DNA from: Fodinibius sediminis
GTDB lineage: Bacteria; Bacteroidota; Rhodothermia; Balneolales; Balneolaceae
Assembly: GCF_900182555.1 (NCBI RefSeq)
Contig: NZ_FXTH01000004.1
Span: forward strand, 62,001 to 126,000
Length of the DNA: 64,000 bases
Direction: 5' to 3'
The notes under the pieces were generated by a model that ran no database searches, was not told the origin of the DNA, and saw nothing but the letters and a program-made list of their open reading frames with translations. Each line of letters begins with the position of its first letter. Within the stretch, counting starts at the first letter, position 1. Below, one piece after another: positions 1-9,900 of the stretch. The position numbers and the translations under genes are program-made.

Positions 1-184
1 TCTGGGAATCGCTCAATACCTCATAGGCTTCCGAGGCTTCCTTGAACTTCTGTTCTGCTTCCGGATCGTCCGTATTGCGGTCGGGGTGAAATTTCATGGC
101 CCGTTTCCGGTAAGCCTTCTTAATTTCGGATTCCGACGCATCCTTACTTACTCCGAGTATATCGTAATAGTCTTTCTTAGACAT
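1..184 (-). CDS. dnaJ: DnaJ co-chaperone, N-terminal part (cut by window edge)
   Basis: Hsp40 co-chaperone that delivers unfolded clients to DnaK and stimulates its ATPase. Only the first 61 codons lie in the window. They read [17 protein letters not shown] and carry the J-domain signature: a basic helix II ([15 protein letters not shown]), the HPD tripeptide at residues 33-35, and the start of helix III. The glycine/phenylalanine, zinc-finger and client-binding parts lie beyond base 1. The ATG at 184 follows the grpE stop by 28 bases on the same strand, so the two form a grpE-dnaJ heat-shock operon. The J-domain identification is clear. Full-length DnaJ, rather than a shorter J-protein, is inferred from the grpE context. 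Confidence 0.93.
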   Translation of the reverse strand, partial: MSKKDYYDILGVSKDASESEIKKAYRKRAMKFHPDRNTDDPEAEQKFKEASEAYEVLSDSQ

Positions 185-212
185 GAAAAAACGTACTTAA
201 CCTTAAATCAAA

Positions 213-809
213 TTATTCACTTACAATTACTTTGGCATGGCGGATGGTCCGGTCGCCCATGCGGTATCCGTTTTCTACAACTTCAAGAACGACGTCACTG
301 CCGACCTCCTCATCCTCAGCTTTATGGCGCATCATGGCATCGTGGTAATCCACGTTGAACGGCACACCCACTTCGTCGATACGCTCCACATCGTACTTTT
401 TAAGAATCTCCTCGAACTTGTTGGCTACCATCAGAACACCATCCATGAATGTATCGTTGACATCGAGGTCTTCGGCCGCCTTGAGCGTCCGCCGCAGGTC
501 GTCATTGACGTCGAGAAAATCCTCCAGTGCATTGGCCTTGGCGGTTTCATAGATTTGGCCACGCTCGCGCTGCACCCGCTTGCGATAGTTCTCCAGCTCC
601 GCGGCCTTGCGCAGGTGCATATTTTTGGTTTCTGAAAGCTCCTTTTCCAATTCCTCAATCTTTTGCTCGCGGGCCACCAGCAATTCCCGCAGCTCCTCGG
701 CCTCCAGTCCCTCGTAGCCGTTATCCTGTTCGTGTACCTCTTCCGCCGCTTGCTGTTTCTGCTCTTCAGCGGTCTGTTCGTTAATTTCTTGTTCTTTTGA
801 TTCGCTCAT
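213..809 (-). CDS. grpE: GrpE, nucleotide exchange factor of DnaK
   Basis: GrpE releases ADP from DnaK and so resets the chaperone cycle in the cytoplasm. The 198 aa product has the family layout: a very acidic, Gln/Glu-rich tail (about 1-55), a long coiled-coil helix (about 45-110, with RKAAELENYRKRVQRE typical of the dimer stalk) and a C-terminal beta domain ending in GDRTIRHAKVIVSE. The motif DYHDAMMRHK in the beta domain is characteristic. The ATG at 809 is the only sensible start. dnaJ follows 28 bases downstream. A TAnnTTTG element about 95 bases upstream is a candidate promoter. No CIRCE-type inverted repeat was seen in the leader. Confidence 0.96.
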   Translation of the reverse strand: MSESKEQEINEQTAEEQKQQAAEEVHEQDNGYEGLEAEELRELLVAREQKIEELEKELSETKNMHLRKAAELENYRKRVQRERGQIYETAKANALEDFLDVNDDLRRTLKAAEDLDVNDTFMDGVLMVANKFEEILKKYDVERIDEVGVPFNVDYHDAMMRHKAEDEEVGSDVVLEVVENGYRMGDRTIRHAKVIVSE

Positions 810-903
810 TTGTAATAAATCTATCTGTTAAACACCATTTTATTCTTTCGGGATGGTTATATGCAAATAACATGCCATCCAAACAGCCCTCGTTTTCTGC
901 TGA

Positions 904-911
904 CAAAGTTA
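904..911 (-). promoter_or_regulatory. Candidate Bacteroidota -7 element upstream of grpE
   Basis: Read on the minus strand this is TAACTTTG, an exact match to the TAnnTTTG -7 element of Bacteroidota housekeeping promoters. It lies about 95 bases before the grpE ATG. No good TTG/TTTG -33 element is seen at the usual spacing; a T-run lies about 22 bases upstream instead. The assignment is therefore tentative. Confidence 0.4.
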
Positions 912-991
912 CGCAGCCCCCCCGCTCCGGCGGAAAAAACGATCCAGACTGTCAGTATTTTTATAAAATACGAATTATATTGATAGGTCCC

Positions 992-1384
992 TTAATCTTC
1001 GTCCTCTTCATAGAAAAACTCAATCATATTGCCATCAGGATCGGAGGCAAAGACAAAACGACCCCGTTTTCGGTTGGCTGGACCACTGAGCACCGTCACT
1101 TCCTTCTCCCGCAGGTATTCTGCCATTTCATCCACCTGCTCGGGTGAGTCCAGGAAGAATCCGAAATGATCAACCCGGTAATCGCGCGAGGAGGGGTCAT
1201 AGCTTGTCTCCGCTTCAACCAGCACCAGGGTATCCTCGCTTCCTATGCGATAGACCGCCATGCTTTTCCCCATCTTGCGGACAAGCTCAAATCCCAGGAC
1301 ATCGCCGTAGAATTCTTCTGCACGCTCAATGTCATTTACTCGAATGGTTATGTGATTAATGCCTGATGGACTAAAATCTGTCAT
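992..1384 (-). CDS. VOC-fold (glyoxalase/dioxygenase superfamily) protein
   Basis: A 130 aa single-domain protein of the vicinal oxygen chelate superfamily, whose members are metal enzymes acting on glutathione adducts, catechols or epoxides. Two beta-alpha-beta-beta-beta repeats can be read. The first begins INHITIRVNDIERAEEFYGDVLGF and the second VDHFGFFLDSPEQVDEMAEYL. Candidate metal ligands are H11, E57, H73 and E122, spaced much as in glyoxalase I. The C-terminal FASDPDGNMIEFFY is the family's usual last strand. I chose the ATG at 1384; the frame is open to 1492 but the extra 36 residues do not look like VOC sequence. The substrate cannot be told from sequence. It is monocistronic and divergent from rsmI. 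Confidence 0.85.
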   Translation of the reverse strand: MTDFSPSGINHITIRVNDIERAEEFYGDVLGFELVRKMGKSMAVYRIGSEDTLVLVEAETSYDPSSRDYRVDHFGFFLDSPEQVDEMAEYLREKEVTVLSGPANRKRGRFVFASDPDGNMIEFFYEEDED

Positions 1385-1541
1385 AATTAATGCTCTGTTC
1401 ACTGTTGGTTGACGGTTATACTGACCCTGTCTGTCGGGGCAGCTTAGTATAGCCTTTTTGCAGCTAAACTTCACCCACAGACCTGCGGGCACTGCCAGAC
1501 GGTGCTGTGCCTCTCTCCTGCCAGCCGGCTCAGATTACGTC

Positions 1542-1570
1542 AAAAGATAAGACGAATTCCCTTATCTTTT
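1542..1570. promoter_or_regulatory. Perfect inverted repeat between VOC gene and rsmI
   Basis: Two perfect 10-base arms, AAAAGATAAG and CTTATCTTTT, are separated by 9 bases. The repeat lies in the 294-base intergenic region between two divergent genes, so neither gene ends here and a terminator role is unlikely. An operator or a cruciform/mRNA hairpin near a promoter fits better. The rest of the gap is AT-rich and shows no other clear element. Confidence 0.45.
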
Positions 1571-1678
1571 ATCATTTTAACATAACAACCTCCATCATAA
1601 TTTATTAATATATACGCGCGTTAATTCAGGCGGCAGGATAGTCGCCCCCTGACCTCCAAATCAAGTTTATTTTTCGTT

Positions 1679-2362
1679 TTGAGCACCCTCTACATTGTTG
1701 CAACCCCTATTGGAAATCTAAAAGACATTTCAGAACGAGCGGCTGAAGTGCTGGAATCGGTTTCCTATATCGCCTGTGAAGACACTCGCACCTCGGGTGT
1801 ACTGCTCAACCACCTGGGCATCAACACGCCCACTTTTGCCTTTCACCAGCACAACGAACATCAAAAGGTCAACCACCTGATAAATATTCTGGATGCCCGC
1901 CAGCAGGTCGCCCTCATTTCGGATGCAGGCATGCCCGGCATTTCCGATCCCGGCTTTCTGGCGGTTCGCGCCGCACACCAGGCCGGCCATTCGGTTTCCG
2001 TGATCCCGGGGCCCGATGCAGCCACGACGGCCCTGGTGGCCAGCGGCCTGCCCTGCGACAAATATGTATTCGAAGGGTTCCTCCCCCCCAGGAAAGGGCG
2101 CCAGAAACAGCTCAAGAGGCTGATCGAAGAAGAACGAAGTGTGGTGCTCTACGAGAGTCCCCACCGGTTGATAAAACTATTGACAGAGCTCCGAAATTAT
2201 ATGGGCGATCAGCGCATGATTGCTGTCTGCCGGGAACTGACTAAGAAGTTTGAAGAGATCATTCGCGGTTCTGTGAAATCCGTATACGACCGCTTTGAAC
2301 TGCGAGACGAGATCAAAGGAGAAATTGTCGTTGTCATCGCACCAAAAGACTACAGCGAATGA
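1679..2362 (+). CDS. rsmI: 16S rRNA (cytidine(1402)-2'-O)-methyltransferase RsmI
   Basis: SAM-dependent enzyme that 2'-O-methylates C1402 in the decoding centre of 16S rRNA. The 227 aa sequence shows the full tetrapyrrole-methylase-fold signature set: YIVATPIGNLKDIS at the N-terminus, CEDTRTSGVLLNHLGI, the SAM-binding ALISDAGMPGISDPG (about 80-95), VIPGPDAATTALVASGLP, and FVFEGFLPP-like and RELTKKFEE blocks. The start is a TTG at 1679, which places the N-terminus where the family begins; no ATG lies nearby. The stop overlaps the lnt ATG by 4 bases (ATGA), indicating translational coupling. The length is slightly shorter than the E. coli enzyme because the C-terminal extension is missing. Confidence 0.95.
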   Translation: MSTLYIVATPIGNLKDISERAAEVLESVSYIACEDTRTSGVLLNHLGINTPTFAFHQHNEHQKVNHLINILDARQQVALISDAGMPGISDPGFLAVRAAHQAGHSVSVIPGPDAATTALVASGLPCDKYVFEGFLPPRKGRQKQLKRLIEEERSVVLYESPHRLIKLLTELRNYMGDQRMIAVCRELTKKFEEIIRGSVKSVYDRFELRDEIKGEIVVVIAPKDYSE

Positions 2363-3948
2363 ACCAGGCATTCACATACCTCTGGAACAGCAAAGGTACA
2401 CTAACCCTCGCCGCCGGACTTCTGCTGGGGCTAAGCTACCCGCCCTTTCCCCTTCCCTTGCTAATCTTCCCGGCCTTTTTATGCATCTTCCGAATTGTTG
2501 ACCTGTCGACCTCTGCCCGGGACGCGGCATTCTGGGTGTATCCCGGCTTTGTTGTCTGGAACCTCATCGCCACCTACTGGCTGATGCTTGCAACGCTGGC
2601 GGGCGGTGTGGCCGCTATTCTGGCAAATTCTGCGGTTATGACACTGCCGGTGATGCTGCAGTACAAATTCCAGCGGTCCGGGCTCTCACCGTGGCTTACG
2701 GCCCTCCTCCAGACCGCCAGCTGGATAAGTTTTGAATACCTTCACCACCACTGGGACCTGTCCTGGCCCTGGCTTACGGCAGCCAATGCCTGGGCGAACG
2801 TACCTGGACTCGTGCAGTATATTTCCATCACCGGGTACTGGGGTATCTCTTTCTGGATACTGTTCACTGCCGGCCTGGCTTACCAGGCGATGCGACATAG
2901 CAGCAGGCTGCTTGCCACCGGTTCCGGCATTGCGTTTTCGGCCTTTCCCCTGCTCTCCCTGGCCATGCTCTGGACTGCGCCGGCCCCCGACGCCACAACG
3001 ACGCACGAGGTGGTCGTGGTACAACCCAATTTTGATTCCTACCATCCCTATGGCGGTCATGCCTCAGCCGCCCGTGCCAACGATCACCTGCTGAGACTCA
3101 GCGATTCCCTGCACACCGACGACACCCGGCTCATCGTCTGGCCGGAAAATGCCATCCAGGCAGACGTCTCCAACCGTGAAAGCTTCGGCGGCACGTCCGG
3201 TCCAACCAGGCAGCTGCTCTCCCGGAAAGTGAAAGAATGGGGAGCCACCCTCATCACGGGCTCAACCTATTATAAATTCTATCCTTCCGGGCAGGCCCCC
3301 GAGCTCACCTATGGGGGGAGCAATCAGCAGCCCTACCTGCCCTTCAATGCCGCCCTTGGTTTTCAACCGGATCGGCCGCTGGAGGTCTACCGCAAGCACA
3401 ACCTGGTACCCATCGTAGAACGGATCCCATTCGTTCACTTCCTGGAGGCCATAGATATCTTCGGCTGGGTCAACTGGCATCACATACAGGGGTATGGCAA
3501 GGGAGAGCAGGCCAACCAGTTTTCCATCCGTGAATCAAGAACGCCGGCCCTGATCTGTTACGACTCAGTTTATCCAAGCTGGATCCGCAATTTTGTACAG
3601 CAGGAGGCAGGCTATCTCACCATCATCACCAACGACGGGTGGTGGGGCAATACCAGCGGGCACTCGCAACATTTTGCCTATGCCCGGCTGCGCGCGATCG
3701 AATTCGATCGCTGGATTGTACGCAGTGCCAACAACGGCATATCCGGCATCATCGCCCCCGATGGATCGGTCAAAGTGGAAACGGACTATGGCAAGACCAC
3801 TGCCTTCCGTTATGAGGTGCCGGTGCTCCGGAGCCAGACGCTTTATGCGCGCTTCGGCGACTGGCTGCCTGCGGGATTACTGCTGTTTCTATTGGGCGGA
3901 TTCCTGTACCTCACGCTGCTGAAGGGGGCTGTCAGTCCGACCGAATAG
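2359..3948 (+). CDS. lnt: Apolipoprotein N-acyltransferase Lnt
   Basis: Inner-membrane enzyme that adds the third acyl chain to the N-terminal cysteine of lipoproteins. The 529 aa product has about six N-terminal membrane helices (1-210), then a periplasmic nitrilase-fold domain (about 215-490) and a final helix (about 500-520). The nitrilase triad is visible: E263 in LIVWPENA, K346 in VYRKHNLVP and C400 in LICYDSVYP. The residue after CY is Asp, where many Lnt proteins have Glu. Translation is coupled to rsmI by a 4-base overlap. The 3' end overlaps the convergent sprA gene by 17 bases, so no terminator fits between them. Confidence 0.95.
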   Translation: MNQAFTYLWNSKGTLTLAAGLLLGLSYPPFPLPLLIFPAFLCIFRIVDLSTSARDAAFWVYPGFVVWNLIATYWLMLATLAGGVAAILANSAVMTLPVMLQYKFQRSGLSPWLTALLQTASWISFEYLHHHWDLSWPWLTAANAWANVPGLVQYISITGYWGISFWILFTAGLAYQAMRHSSRLLATGSGIAFSAFPLLSLAMLWTAPAPDATTTHEVVVVQPNFDSYHPYGGHASAARANDHLLRLSDSLHTDDTRLIVWPENAIQADVSNRESFGGTSGPTRQLLSRKVKEWGATLITGSTYYKFYPSGQAPELTYGGSNQQPYLPFNAALGFQPDRPLEVYRKHNLVPIVERIPFVHFLEAIDIFGWVNWHHIQGYGKGEQANQFSIRESRTPALICYDSVYPSWIRNFVQQEAGYLTIITNDGWWGNTSGHSQHFAYARLRAIEFDRWIVRSANNGISGIIAPDGSVKVETDYGKTTAFRYEVPVLRSQTLYARFGDWLPAGLLLFLLGGFLYLTLLKGAVSPTE

Positions 3949-6900
3949 ATACGACAACATTAAACCGGAGGTCATGGTCCGTACGGGCATATATATTCGA
4001 CGACTTGGGGATTAAACGGCTGAAGGCATACTCGAAATTAGCCTGTATCGTCTGTGAAAACTGGTATCCTATCACGGCTGATCCGTTGATTCGTGATTGT
4101 CCCCCGGTAAAGCTTCGCGAAAAGTCATACTGATCGAGGTCCTGTCCAAAATCACCTGTGCCTCCTTCCAGGGCATTGCCCAGATCGGAATCAAGCACAT
4201 ATTTTTTCTCTTCATCCTCAATGTAGCTTCCGTTGATCGTAAAGTCTACTGCGTTCTCAATGCGGGAAAATAAAGGAATCTTGAAATCCCGCAACGTATA
4301 GGCAAAGGTAAAGCGTAGCCCGCGGGATAGCCGTTCAATGACCGTGGAGTTGGAGAGGGCCAGGCTGGCCAGCTTGCTGTATTCATACTGCAGGCTGGAA
4401 CGCAAATTGGATTCCCAAGTGATATTCAACCCCAGCAGAGGACTGAATCGTTGTTCAATATTGACGGTGTTGGCTTCATATTCCGGTCGCCTGTTTTGGA
4501 TCGTATAATTTCCCAGCGAAATATCGGGAAGCAGATCCCGGTTGGCGTTATATACCCAGCCCAGGCGGTACAGACCAGTGTACGTATGCGTGACCGAAGC
4601 ACGGGTCATGCTGTTGCCTATCAGAGGAAAAAAGGATTCCAGCCCCGACCAGGTCAGGCGCCATCCCGGAAGCGGAAAGGGCGTAAAGTTACGATCCCCT
4701 ACCGCCTTGCTTCCTATACCCAGGTACGCCTTGCGGAAGTCGGCCTGCAGCGAACGCTTGCCCAGTACCGACTGCCCATCCCGGTTACCTGTTTCATCGG
4801 AAATGACCCTGCTTTGAGCGTTGATGTCCTCAAAGGCGGTTTGCAGCTGTTCACGGAAAAAAGTGCCGTATCCGGCCCCGAATGCCCAAATACTCGAACT
4901 GATACGCCCGCTTTCCGTGCGTACGGTGTTAAAACTTTCATCGGGATTCAGTGTTATCGACTGGGTATTGGTTTTGTTCCACTGCGTATTCCAGGTGAAA
5001 TCGATGCTGAGATTCTCAAATGGGCGGAACTGAGCCCCGATCGTGAGGTCATCGGACAGGTTACGGTTGGAGGGCAGCTGAATACTGCTGTTGCCCGGGT
5101 TGTCAATCAGCCGCGAGAACCCAATGCGGTCGCTGAAACCAGTACGATACGAAAAGGGCGGCGAAAACCCGCGATCTGAAGGGCTTACCATATGGAATAG
5201 CTGCGAATTACCGGCATAGCCGCTCTGCATAGAACTTTTGGAAATACTGAATGTAACATCGATCGACTGTATGCTGAGCAGGGCCTGCAGTCCTTTCTCA
5301 GCGACAGACCGCAGCTCGCTGTTACGGTCCGCTGTGGAAGTGTCCGCCTTCCCGGTATCACGGGCGGGATAACCGGGGTCATCTCCGGTCAGATTTCGGT
5401 ACCAGGGCATCCGCTCCAGCAGGTTCTGAAGATCAAAATCCACTGACTGATTCAGAGACAGATTATTGGAGAGGTTCGCCCCCAGCTCCGAGCCGGCAGG
5501 ACTATTCCGCCACTGGTACCCGCCCCCGTAATTGGCCGAGTAGCTTGCCCAGTCGATAGCGCTTATGCGGTTAAAATTCGGTTGCCAGCCGGCAGTATAA
5601 GCTTCCTGGTAATTGCTCCTGCGCGAAGATAAAGAGTCAAAAACCAGATCCTGCAGCACGTCAAAACTGGGACGCAAAACATACCGGGCCGAATCCGTAA
5701 CCGAAGGCATATGATCCACACCGGCCCGTGAAAGGTCAAACACCGTTCGTGTCTGAAAGGTGGTCTTGATAGAGGGCGTAAGATTATAGCCAAGCCCGAA
5801 TTCGGTATCATAGGTAAAGCTGTGCGACTGCTGCAGCGTATTTTCAAGTCGTCCGGTGAGTGACCGCCGCAGCTGCTCGGTATATTCGCGGTCGATGCCG
5901 AAGGAAGCATTGACAGAAGCCGGCGTATAACCGAACTTGATGCCCGCCAGCGGGTGTAGCAGCGGTACTTCGCCCAGAAAATCAAAAGGTCTGAACAGGC
6001 GGGTGCTCCTGAAGTTCATATTGTACCGGAGCGATCCGCTGTAGTTCCAGTTGTCCTGCCGGCTGTATTGCGGATTTCTTCGATCGGTCGTATTATACAC
6101 GTAGTTGAACGTCGTATTATCCAGGGTATATTTTGCCAGGTTGGACTGGGACCGCGTTTTTGTGACGTTGGACATGTTCACGGAATAACTCTCCACGGCA
6201 GTCTGGCTCTCAAAGATCTGCTGGCTGATCAGTCGCTCTTTCTGCATATCCGTCAGTTCAGATCGGGATTGCACTGCATTCTTGAAGTCTGTCAACCGGA
6301 TATCGCCCTGGTTTGGCAGATAACGCGGCGTGGAATTCGATTGCCTGGTCGAAAAGGTAACTGGGATATTCCAGCCATAGCGGGCAGGCAGGAATTTATG
6401 CATGTTAACGGTGGAGTTTACATCGTAGGCAAGGACGTCCGACAACCTGCGCTGGCCCAGCCTGGAGTTCAGGGCACCGAAGCCATCCGTCTCGCGATTT
6501 AAATTGGCGTTGACGGAGGCAAAATCCGCCACCTGTATCTCCGCCTTTGCATTTGCCGCCCATCCCGACTGGTTATCAAAGCCCGACACGCGCAGTTCAT
6601 TCACCCAGAACTGCCCGTTCAGCAAAGGAACCCCGCCTCCCGACGGGTTCTGAGGGTTAAAGGGATTCTGGATGCCTATTCCTATTTCACCGACGCGGTC
6701 CAGCGACGGATTGCCCTTTATAGCAATCACCGCCCCGGGAGGGGCCTCGGTGAGAATATCAGCCCGCTCGTAGCGGTCCGAGGGATTACCCTCCTGCTGG
6801 TTACGCAGCTGCTTGAGCTCATTGAAAGCCCGCAATAATATATTCATGCTGTTTTCTTCATACAGCCAGACTTCCTCCGCCTCCCGGTACAGCACTCCAC

Positions 6901-9900
6901 TGCTCAGTTCACTCGACGGCTTCTGGCTGTAGGGATAGTCGGGGTCCGACGGCGAAATGGGCTGTCGGTATTCATAATAGTTGTTGGTCAGATCGGTCCC
7001 GTACCGAACCACCAGCTCGGCATCGCCCCGATGGTCATAGCCCTCGCCGTGCACATACATCCGCACGTTTGAATAATGAATCATGTTAAGCCCGCCGGGG
7101 TACACCCGTTTCATCATCTTCAGCTCACCGGGCCCCAGGTTCTGAATACCCATGGCGATGGACTGCTCATTCGCAATGGTCTGGCGCTGGCGCCCACGGT
7201 TCGTCGCGCGAATGGCCCCCTCCGGCTGGCGATAGGGTATTGGACGTCGCTGGCTATTCTCTTCAATATTTACAGATGAGATATCCAGCTCTCCCTGTAC
7301 CGGTCCCTGCTCCTGATCAACATTATCGGCGTTGCGCCACTGGCTCCCCACCAGTTCAAAGGTAGCAAACCGAAGGGTAAACGGTTTTTCATAGCCCGAG
7401 AGCCAAAGCCTGATGTACGACACATTCTGGAAATTTTCGATATTCCCCACCTTGCGAATCCAGTCTTCAAGCGGAATCCGTACCTGGTACCAGCGTTCGT
7501 GCTGATTGGGCCCGTCAATCTTATCTACGATGTATCCGCCCGCGGCTCCAACCTCCGCCTCATCAACAGTTGCAGGGTTCCAGTCAACCTCATACTGAAA
7601 ATAAGCATTGTTCTGCTCAACGATGGAGGGCGTAATCAAGCCCTCGGTATCCGGCCTGTTGGTCACCGCCTGCTTGTCGCCGGTATTGGGCGGAGTATTC
7701 CCGTCGTGATAGCCGTACATGCGATGGAAACGTTCGTTCAGGGGCCTTCCGTCGAGCTCACGCTCGCCGTAAAATACATAGTCATCATTGGAGGGATCTG
7801 CCTCAATGGCGTCGAATGCAGAACTTCCTTCCCCGTACGTGCCGCTCATGGCGTCCAGGAAGTTGGCAAAGAGAGTCTGTTCATTCTTGTTGTCAATACC
7901 TTCAGTATTTGGCGCTCCGTCGAGCCCCACATCCTCCAGCGCCCTTCGCTCATTCGAGAACTGTCCCTCCGGGGGAGGCGGTGGAACAGGAATATAGGAA
8001 CGGGGATCATTGCTGATGTTATCCTGTTGCAAGTCATTCGGCCGCCGGACTAATCCATCCTCGGTGTTCGTTTTAAAATTGGGAATCACATCTTCGGAAA
8101 CCACGCCCACATCAACATAGATGGTCCCTTCATAATCCTCCAAGTCCTGTACCGTGGGGGCCCGCCCTCCCGGTAATACGGATTGCACCCAGAATTCTAA
8201 AAATTCTATATTGTTCTGGGTGAGATCCTCCTGCCCCGCGGGAAGGGTGGTCGTCATTCCCCCCCAGGTTCGCTCTGGCTCGTCCTGAAGAATATTCCGC
8301 AAATCCCTGTTGTAGTTGTAAGGCCCACGTTCGGTGGGATCATAATAGAGATCCAGGGTGCGAATGAAGTTTTCTTCCGTCAGTACATCCCTGTTCGGGA
8401 AGACGTCCGTAACCTTTACCCGCTGTGACTCAGGGGTACGCTCTACTCCCTCCAGGATATCCTCGATATTCTGGGGAATGGTATACCAGGCAAAGGTACT
8501 GCGCAGGTCGGAGCGCGCAATCTTGTCCGTAATCGTGTTTGACGGGCTGGCCGGAGCGTTTTCGGTGAAGTAGACCTCGTCAGCTTCATAGCCCGGCACC
8601 GCGGCCGGGGCCGAAGCGAGGTTCCACTGCGATGGATTCATAAAACTGAGACCTATTTCCGAGCCTTCAAAATCGTCAATGAACGAAAGTCCCCGTTCCT
8701 CATCCCTGAACAGCCGGTTATCACTGATGGCATCGTTTACGGCAGCAGTCCGGGAGACCCCCGGTCGAAGCTGTGCAAATTCCCCGTTCAGCCGAATAGC
8801 CGAAGGTTCCTTGGTTTGCAGCAGAGGAACACGGTCAACGAGGCGTGTCAGCCAGGGGAGGTCAAAATAAGCGTTTGCATCCAGCCCGAGAACCGCGTTA
8901 CTGACCGGTTCATTCCCAATGCGTATTTTATCCTGCAGGGGCTTCTCTTTCAGCTTGAAATAGGTAGTTCCGATGTTAAAATTATCCAGGATATTATACT
9001 CGGCACGCAGGCCGGTGAAATTTTTCTGCCCGATCTGGGCCAGCTGGTTATTTTCATATTCAATCTTTATCTGCTGCCCACGCTGCAGGTACCGCTCATT
9101 CAGTATGGTAATGCTCCCGATAGAGTAATCCACGGCATAGTCGGTGCCCTCCTGGAGTTCCTGCCCGTTGGCAAAGACCCTGACAGATCCCTCGACCAGC
9201 GAGTAGCCGAGGCTGTAGCTGGCCGACAGGGCGCCCTTGGCTTGTCCTTCGATAAGATAGAAATTGTTTTTGGAATTCTGGCTGGCATTCTCTTTGCGTT
9301 CGGCATACAGTTCTTCAAAGGCTATGGATCCAATCTCCGGGGGAGACAGCCCGCTTTCACTCAGGAGCTCCTCAATACGGTTGCCGAACGGCTGCAGATA
9401 GGGAAAGAGGATCCTGCCTGTACCGGGGTCCAGAACGCTGGTGCTGAAGTCAATCCTGTTATCGGGGTTTAGCGCTCCCTGCTGATCCACCCGGTCGAGT
9501 CCCAGATCCTGCAACAGGATGGAACTGCGGGAGGGCAGGGAACTGCTCGGAATATTCTGTTCGGTATACTTCACATCCAGTTCAAGCCCGTCGGGGGTCA
9601 GGTTGGAAGCCCCTATCGCATAGATATTTTTCATCATAAGGTCCCACAGGGGGTTGGTCGTTGTCACCGTTTGCGGACGAATGAGCTTCAGGTAGATACG
9701 GTTCCCCCCACCGGGGCTCACATCACCGATACTCACGGTTTGACCGGTCTGTGGATTGACATACTTGAAAGAGATGGCTAGTGCCTGTCGTGAGCCAAGG
9801 TTACGTTTGAGCGAGATATAGCCCAGGTAGCGATTGAGTTCGTAGTCGACCCCTTCCTGCAGGGGAATAAAATAGCCTTCTACAAAGGAAGCGGGATCCA

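Noticed and set aside
4451-5179. 242-codon plus-strand frame inside sprA
   Set aside because: It is antisense to a full-length SprA gene. The translated product shows no recognisable domain.
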